Of a stretch of 46,999 nucleotides of DNA, positions 39,492 through 46,999 are shown in pieces (position 1 is the first letter of the stretch; each line of letters opens with the position of its first letter). The notes under the pieces were generated by a model, which saw only the letters and a list, made by a program, of their open reading frames with translations, made no database searches and had not been told where the DNA came from. The DNA lies in the NCBI GenBank assembly GCA_900088475.1, contig FLMG01000956.1, forward strand, positions 1 through 46,999, read 5' to 3'. The stretch is from Hyphochytrium catenoides (lineage: Eukaryota; Sar; Hyphochytriomycetes; Hyphochytriales; Hyphochytriaceae). A program made the position numbers and the translations under genes.

Positions 39492-41134
39492 GAGTCTGGA
39501 GCCTCAAGAAGAGTGCAACACCGTCAGCGGAACTAATAACAGAGGGATAAAAGTGAATCCAGGACTCCCGGGGTGAGAGAAAGAGTTTAGAGAGGTGTCA
39601 CCATAGGCTGTTTATCAACCCCTCCCAGCATTAGACAGAGCAGAAGAGAGATATTTCGCTCTGGACCACGTTGTCCGTTGGACTGTCTCAACTGGCCACT
39701 AGCCGGTACCGGCTCCTAGAATTATCCCTAGTTATACTATAGCGTTTACCGAATAAATCGCCTGCATAAGAATTGCTGCCTTGCCCTCTCAGGCGCTGAT
39801 TGGAGGAAACCTCTCACGCTCACATTAGAAACAGAGCATGAACGACAAATGGCATGACAGTCTAGAATATAATTTATGCGGATCTGTGATAAACGACAAA
39901 TATAGAGAGCAGTTCTAAATAGTACGGGTTTCCCCATAATCAAGGTTTGGATCGTCAACAAGTGGTTCCGAGGAGGGAGGAATAATGATGAAGGGAATAT
40001 TCCCATGACGATCTACTGAATTATATAGAATATTTCAAGGCAGTAGTATTCTGACCAATGTTACCAATGGAAAGATTCAAAGACCTTAGTTTTCGGAGTT
40101 TGTGTTTGGGGTTGACACCGAAGATTCATTTCTTACTACGCATGCGTTTCTCTGAGAATCATTTGGGCCAAAATCGGACTATTACTAACAGAAACGGCCA
40201 TGCTTCGTGTCCGACCCTCACAGCTTTGTGGTATTTGCTTAGCTTTGTGGTATTTGCTTCCGTCTCTCCCATCAACTCTGTCTCGATTCGATTGTTCAGT
40301 TTTCCTGTTGTTGACGTCTGTCGTCAACTCTGTCTCGCTCGGGGTGTGTCAACCTTTATCTTTTGACTCTCAGCCCCTTCCCCTAGTTTTATCCCACCAC
40401 ACTCTGGCTCAACCTCTTTCTCTCTCTCTCCCTCTTCTCTCTGTCTCTCTCTCTCTCTTGGCTCTCTCTCCCTTTCTTTCATCACTATCATCTCTCTCTT
40501 TCTTCCTCTCTCTTCACAGCATATGTCAGAAGCCCAAGAGAGAGAGAAGAGAGAGAGAGAGAATATGAGAGAAAGAGAGAAAGAAAGAGAGAGAGAGAGA
40601 AAGGGACAGAGGTGAGAGAGACAGAGTTCTCTTCTGGGAAGGGAGAGAGGGGAAAAGAGGGGAAGTGGAACAGCCTAGGTGACAGAGAGAACTGAGAGAA
40701 AGAGGCAAGAGAGAACAACACCACACAGGAAAGAAGACACCCAGGAGAACGAACGTTGCGGTCATAAAAGCTTAGCCGGTTGCTACCGTCCTTCCTGCGC
40801 TTGGCAGACACGCGCCCTTGAGACTTGGACCTCAGTCTGGAAGCTAGCAAGCTCTGATTCGGTGCTGGAAGAGAGAGAGAGCCAAAGAGAGAGAAAGAGA
40901 CTGACTGCCCCAGCTGCTCAGACTGGAAGAGAAGCAACCTACCTGTCTCTTTACAACTCATTTCTTCTCTTTCTCTCCATATCCATCATCTGTTAAGTCC
41001 TTCATCTTGGTCAGGAACATCCGTTGAGAGACAAACGTCGGTGGCGTCCGGGCTTCACTAAAGAGCGCTGCCATAGACTCTTTAGCTTTTTCTCCTGGTT
41101 CGTAGAGAAGAAGAAGGGAAGAGGAAAGGCAAGG
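39492..41134. other. Intergenic region and probable 5' flank of the Ca2+-ATPase gene
   Basis: It contains a 19-bp tandem repeat, CT runs at 40410-40510 immediately followed by GA runs at 40535-40620, and no convincing gene. CT next to GA could form a hairpin of several tens of bases. The Ca2+-ATPase promoter and 5' UTR should lie in its right end. Confidence 0.5.
40222..40259. repeat. Two-copy tandem repeat of 19 bp
   Basis: AGCTTTGTGGTATTTGCTT occurs twice in direct succession. A shorter repeated phrase, CAACTCTGTCTCG, follows near 40271 and 40325. Confidence 0.9.
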
Positions 41135-44100
41135 ATGCCCGGCATGAGGACATCCTCCGCTCGGTCATCGGGCCGAGGGACGATGGACCAGAAGCCTCTC
41201 GCTCAGTATGGCGTCACGGTCCTGGAGCTGCGGAAGCTTTTGGAGACGCCAAAGGAGAATGGTGGGTCTCTTCTTTGCTCTTCCTCTTCCTTAGGTTCAA
41301 TGCGTTGCGCGCGCTAACGATTGCCGCCCCTTCTCTCTCTTGTCCATCGTGATCTGTCTACACAGCCATTGTTATGCTCCGTGAAGATTTTGGCGGCGTG
41401 GCTGGCATTGGAAAGAACCTGCACGTTGACCTCGACCAGGGGCTTACTAGCGACGATGACTTTGCCGGGTAGAGTCCTTGTGACTTTCTGTCGACCGCTC
41501 TTTCCTTCTTGCCATAGACTCTGTCTCAGACCTTCCGCTAAATGCTTCTCCACTTCCAGTCGCTGATATGTTGACGGAACCTCTAATGCTTGTCTCCTTC
41601 TATAGTCGCGAAGCGGTCTTTGGCTCGAACTACATCCCTCCGCCCAAGTCCAAGTCTCTGTGGGAGCTTATGCTTGACGCCTCTGAGGATCTGACGATTC
41701 GTGCCCTGGCTGTCTTCGGTACAATCTCTATCATTCTTGGAGCTACGGCTGGGAAGCACCCAGAGGTGGACTGGATTGAAGGCATGGCAATCTTAGTTGC
41801 TGTGGCCGTGGTCATCGTGGTGGCGGCCTTCAATGACTATCAGAAGGAGAAGCAGTTCCGCTCATTGAACGCTGTCAAGGAGGATGAGGGCATCAGCATC
41901 TACAGAGACGGAAACATCAGCAAAGTGTCCAAGTTCAAGATTGTCGTGGGAGACATTATGAAGCTGGAGGTAAGGGGCGCCTAAACTTCCTCTCTCTCTC
42001 TCTCTTTTTCTCTCTCCCTCTCTCTTTCCCTCTCGTTCCGTTCTTTCTGCTACTCTGCCTTGACCGACCCATTGCCAGGAGACTAAAAGGTTGCTTGTCT
42101 CTCTTCTTCCAGACTGGTGACATCATTCCTGCGGACGCAATCTTTATCTCTGGCAATGACTTGAAGGTAGACGAGAGCTCTCTTACTGGAGAGACCGACC
42201 TTGTCTCCAAGTCAACAGAGAAGGATCCATTCTTCCTCTCCGGCACCAAGGTAAATACGCTGATATTTCTTATCTACCGCACCATGGCTCAAAGAAAGAG
42301 TGTATCTCCTCACCTTATCAATAGGTCATGTCTGGCATTGCCCGCGTCCTGATTGTCGCGGTGGGATCTAACTCTCAAGCTGGAATCATCCAAACGCTGA
42401 TCAGAGGCAAGACTAGAGAAGAGATCAAGGAGGAGAAGCGGGAGGCCAAGAGAAAGGCTAAGGAAGCTGCTGAAGCTGGAGACGTTGAAGTTGCACTAAA
42501 CCCAGAGGAGAAAGTAGAGGAGGAAGATGAGAAGGATCAAGGCGCAGATCCCGATGAGTTCACGTCTCCCTTGCAAGTCAAGCTGGACAAGCTGACACTC
42601 TTCATTACCAAGTTGGGCCTCTTCGCATCCGTCGCGACGCTTGTGGTCCTCATTCTCCGCTTTGTGATCGAGACTTACGCCATTAGCGATGATGTAAGAA
42701 GCAGCCTAGCTTATTGCAACTCTTTCTCGACCTCTCTCTTTCTCTCTCCCTCTTTCATTGCAGGAACCCGCTCGGTACTTAGCTAAGTTCACGCTCTCAC
42801 TCTGTCTCTCTCTCTCTTCTCTTCGCTGCTTACAGCCCCACCCGAGTGGCACAGAGGTTACTCGTACCATCGTGGACTACTTTGTCATCGCCATCACTAT
42901 CCTGGTCGTCGCCATTCCTGAGGGTCTCCCGCTGGCCGTCACCATCGCGCTGGCGTTCTCTGTAAGGAAAATGCTGGCGGATATGAACCTCGTGAGGCAT
43001 CTCGCTGCTTGTGAAACTATGGGAAGCGCCACCACTGTCTGCTCGGACAAGACTGGAACGCTCACGACTAACAGGATGACGGTGATGAAGCTTTGGGCTG
43101 GAAATACCTTCTGCCTGCCACAACTTCCTCCAGAGGTTCGTTACAAAGCTTCCTTACTCTACAAGTCCCATATCTCTACTCTTTCTCTCTTCTTTTGTCT
43201 TCCTCTCATTTGCTTTCTGGTCTTCTTGAGAGAACGCTCTACATTCATACACCTAACTAGTGGGGACTAACCTTCTCACTCTTTCTCTCTCTTCCTTCGA
43301 CAGTTGACCTCTGAGAACTTCTCAGACATCTTCCGCAAGTCTGTGGCGCTGAACAGCACTGCCAACATCTCTCCACCTAAGGAGCAATTTGGACTGCCTG
43401 AACACCTTGGAAACAAGACAGAGTGCGCTCTTCTGCAATATGTGAACGATATGGGAGGACCTGACTACAAAGATGTTCGTGCTGGTAAGTCCGGGCTTCC
43501 CGATCACTTTCTCTTTCTGTCTTCTGGACTGTGCTTCCGCAACACTGTTCTTTTGTTTAACGGACACCTCTCTTGCTCTTTCTCCTTCGCTCTTTAATGC
43601 ATGCAGCAAGCGACGTTCTACGCATGTTCACCTTCAGCTCTGCTCGCAAGCGTATGTCCATCATCGTCAATGACCGCGATCAGCTTTACACCTTCACTAA
43701 GGGAGCCAGTGAGATTGTCCTAAAGCAGTGCAGCACGATGCTCAACCTCGACGGCTCTGTCGTGCCACTCACTGACAAGATCAGGCAGACGGTCATGAGT
43801 GGTAAGCTCCTCTCTTTCTCTCCCACTCTTTCTCTCTCTTTTAACTCTCTCCCTTATCAGATGTCATCACCAACTTCGCCTATGACGGATTCCGGACTCT
43901 CACCATCGCATACAAGAAGCTTCCGGCTGGCACCTCTGCGACTGAAAGTAAGAGTTAGCTTCTGATGAGTCTGTTCGTGCTCTCTCTTTTTCTCTCTCTC
44001 ATTCTCAGCCCCTCATTCTCTTCTGTATAAATGTGTCATCCCCTTAAATTCTGTTGTGGGCGCCTCTACCCTATTCCATGGAGGATAGAACTAACTGAAG

Positions 44101-46221
44101 CCGTTGCGTTTAGTCTCTGAGGAGGAGGCTGAGTCTGACTTGACGCTCATCGCCGTGGCTGCCATCGAGGACCCTGTCCGCCCTGAGGTGCCTGAGGCCA
44201 TCCAGAAGTGCGCCAGAGTGAGTGCTTCAGCGCTTGAGTTCAAGATAGAGCTATGGCTAATGCTTCTCTCTTCCTCTTTCTCTGTCGATAGGCTGGTATT
44301 ACTGTCCGCATGGTTACCGGTGACAACATTGACACTGCTCGTGCGATTGCTAAGAAGTGTGGCATCCTTTCTACTGAGGACACCCGTCAACTGGTGATGG
44401 AAGGCCCTGTGTTCCGCTCTCGTGTGCTCAACAGGTCAGTATATGCGCTAATATCTCTCACTTGCCGTCTCTGTTCCATCTCTCCCTATCTCTCCTTTCC
44501 GTTCTTCCTATCTGGCCCTTCTTATCCGCTGACGCACTTGTCTTCTGCTTCTGCAGCAAGGGAGAGATTGTTCAGTCCGAGTTCGACCGCATCTGGCCGC
44601 ACCTGAAGGTTCTGGCTCGTTCTTCCCCTCAAGACAAACACACTCTGGTCACTGGTATCATGGCCTCCAACACTAAGGAATACGGAAGACAAGTGGTGGC
44701 TGTCACCGGTGACGGAACCAACGATGCGTAAGTTCTTTCTCTCTCTCTCTCTCTCTCAGTCCCTCTTCTTGACTTACCCGGCATCTCTCTCTTTTCTCTC
44801 TCTTTCTGCAGTCCTGCTCTTCGCAAGGCCAACGTGGGGTTCTCGATGGGTATCTCCGGTACCTCGGTGGCCAAGGATGCGTCTGACATTATTCTGATGG
44901 ATGACAACTTCGCCTCCATCGTGAAGGCAGTCAAGTGGGGAAGAAACACTTACGACGCTATCAGCAAGTTCCTGCAGTTCCAGCTCACTGTTAATCTTAC
45001 CGCCATCACCACCGCAGTCACCTGCTCTATGATCATTGAAGACTCGATCTTCAAACCAGTGCAGCTTCTCTGGATCAACCTTATCATGGTGAGCTACTTC
45101 TCAGTGTCTCTCTCTCTCTCTCTCCTCAACGCCAACGCGTTGTGCACTACGCATTATAGTTATCCTCGCGGTCTGCCTGTCTTTCATGCTCTGATTGTCT
45201 CCGTCTCTATTCTTTTCTGTCTTTTCTTCTCTCTCGTTCTGTCTCTCTCTCTCTCCGGCGGTCCTTTCCGTGCACCGACATACACGGACTCATTCTCTTT
45301 CTCCCAGGACTCCTTTGCCTCTCTAGCTCTTGCCACCGAGCTTCCCACAGAAGCTCTTCTCGAACGCCGCCCTTACCCAGTGACCAAGCCTTTAATTTCC
45401 AAGAGAATGGCCAAGCACATTATTGGGCAGTCAGCGTATCAGCTCGCGGTCATCTACGTGATGGTCTTTGCAGGCAAAGACCTGTTCAATCTCTCGGACG
45501 AGGAAGACGGAAGGAGCGCAGAAAATGCCGACAAGCCTACGGTCCACTATACGCTGATCTATAACATGTTCGTCCAGATGACGCTCTTCAATGAGATCAA
45601 CGCCAGAAGGATCCACGATGAGCTCAACGTCTTCGAAAATCTTCATAAGAATCCGCTCTTTATTGGGATCTTCATCTTCCAGCATGTCGCACAGGCGTTC
45701 ATTGTCCAGTTTGGAGGCTATGCCTTTGGCTGCGATCCACTTAGCGCAGAGCAATGGGGCATCTGCCTTCTTGTTGGCTTCATGAGGTGTGTTTCTCTCT
45801 CTCTCCCTCTCTCTCTCTCCCTCTCTCTCTGTGCGTTGTGTGTGTGTGTGTCAAACAGGTAGCTCACTACGCTAGCGCTTCTTCTTTTGAGTTTCCCTGT
45901 CTGGCCCGTTCTTCTGGCGGTATCCTCTCTCTACCCAGGCTACCTCGTTCTTACACTTTCTCTCTCTTAATTCCCAGTCTGCCGATCGGGTTTGCTCTCC
46001 GATTCATCCGTGGCTCTCGCCTTCCTTCCTGGTTGAAGTTCTGCCGCGCGGACATGGAAGACGTCCGTCCTCCTGCTACTTATGGCAAGCAGCTCTGGAT
46101 CAGAGGACTCAAGCGTCTTCGCACGCAGATCCGCGTGGTCAAGGCTTTCCAGTCCACTCTGCCTGATTTTGAACACTATAAGATTGAGATCCCCGCTGCC
46201 AAGCGTAAGCAGATGCCTTAA
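41135..46221 (+). CDS. PMCA-like: Plasma-membrane-type (P2B) Ca2+-transporting ATPase, 15 exons, 1,093 aa
   Basis: Exons: 41135-41261, 41366-41468, 41606-41969, 42113-42250, 42325-42693, 42836-43135, 43304-43484, 43607-43801, 43861-43947, 44114-44217, 44292-44434, 44557-44727, 44812-45088, 45308-45786, 45978-46221. They total 3,282 nt, all introns are GT-AG (59-219 nt) and phases agree. The protein exports Ca2+ using ATP. Visible in order are SSLTGETD (actuator loop), a Lys/Glu-rich insert ([20 protein letters not shown]) where animal pumps bind acidic lipids, PEGLPLAV in helix 4, the phosphorylated Asp in DKTGTLT (codon at 43047), TKGAS (nucleotide domain), [13 protein letters not shown] and [20 protein letters not shown]. 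Six C-terminal helices follow. The tail [19 protein letters not shown] matches the calmodulin-binding autoinhibitory segment of animal PMCAs. The gene is intact. Start chosen at ATG 41135, the first in a frame joining exon 2 in phase; ATG 41183 is an alternative. Confidence 0.95.
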
Positions 46222-46999
46222 AACAGGAACAGAGAGGGAGAAAGAGAGAGAGAAAGAAAAAGAGACAGACATGAGCAGTGTAAGGCGCAAGTTTTGGGCC
46301 TGGATACTCTTTTTTGCTCTTTGCATCGCACCACAGCGGAGGCTCTACCTTCTTTTACATTCTTACCTCCTGCGCTTCTTCTCTCTCCGTCTTTTGCCTG
46401 CGATCTCTCTTCTGCCCTGTCCTCTGAAGGGAAGGCTTGTACTCTAACTGCTGGAGGAGACAGAGTTAACTTCTTTAAATGAACATTCTCACTTTGCATT
46501 TAGATTGAGCTTGTCGCTTTGCTCTTGGCCACCTTTTGGGGAAGGGAAGAGAGAGAGAGTCTGACTTTTGCTACTTGCAGCTGGGGCGAGAGAAGAGGCT
46601 TGCAAAAAGAAAAACGTGTTTTGAAGTAAACGGGCAAGAGAGAGAGAGAGAGCCGACAACGCGGAAGAGAATAATGGCTAGTCCAACGTCTCTCTTCCCT
46701 AGCATCTCATTCCTTCTTTCTTCCCCTCTCCGGTCTCTGGTTGATACTACGTCTCTCTTTCTTCTCCTCTTTCTCTGTCGCTCTTGACACCTCTCTCTTT
46801 TATCCTCTCCTTCCTACGTAACTGTCTGTGACCTTCTTCTCTTCTTTATGGCCCACTTAGCTCTTTCTGTTCCGACGTTTAATCTCTCTGTAGGTGTCCG
46901 TGCTATCTGTCTCTCTCCTTTCTCTTCCTGCCGCTCTCTTTCAGTCCGACAGTGTCGGAAGATGAAAAGTTCCGTCTTTTCTCCAGAATTGTTCCCTCG
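46222..46999. other. 3' flank of the Ca2+-ATPase gene
   Basis: GA-rich immediately after the stop (46225-46265), then CT-rich. Frames here are short or Ser/Leu-biased. No second gene is supported up to the window edge. Confidence 0.6.

Noticed and set aside
42771-42800. Extra small Ca2+-ATPase exon after the CAG at 42770
   Set aside because: No GT donor leaves the required phase; joining 42693 directly to 42836 keeps the frame and the family alignment.

Overview
The window is nuclear DNA of a single-celled eukaryote (a protist or alga). Long intron-poor genes sit beside a gene with 15 short exons, the introns are GT-AG with very CT-rich tracts, CT/GA microsatellites are everywhere, and there is an assembly gap of Ns. 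The gene content (RNF213-type giant AAA+ ligase, animal-type plasma-membrane Ca2+ pump, acyltransferase, VIT-type transporter) would fit an alveolate, stramenopile or related alga, but the sequence alone does not fix the lineage.

Layout. (1) 27-15334, plus strand: one giant RNF213/mysterin-like gene of about 5,100 codons, split into two open frames by a one-base frame displacement near 9470-9503. It keeps two consensus AAA+ modules and a variant RZ-type zinc finger but has no RING. (2) 15631-20000, minus strand: a small Cys/His-rich gene, then a VIT/CCC1-like transporter lacking its first two membrane helices, placed about 31-35 nt downstream of a frameshifted LPCAT-type acyltransferase with altered catalytic motifs. 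(3) 20000-24400: gene-poor DNA with a 190-bp direct duplication and a MITE-like element. (4) 24411-28822: a frameshifted tyrosine recombinase on the minus strand, divergent from a string of broken or abutting plus-strand ORFs of unknown family. This is the best candidate for an undescribed mobile or virus-derived element. (5) 29-34 kb: fragments of unidentified genes and a 470-codon Ser/Lys/Glu-rich three-exon gene. (6) 34194-34802: a secreted, probably GPI-anchored Cys-rich mucin-like protein. (7) 34.8-41 kb: microsatellites, an N gap and weak or decayed ORFs. (8) 41135-46221: a complete 15-exon PMCA-type Ca2+-ATPase gene (1,093 aa) ending in an animal-like calmodulin-binding segment.

Intron tracts are CT-rich on the sense strand of each gene, so CT against GA on the plus strand partly reports the direction of transcription. 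The genes are independent eukaryotic loci. The only plausible functional grouping is the recombinase with its divergent ORF cluster.
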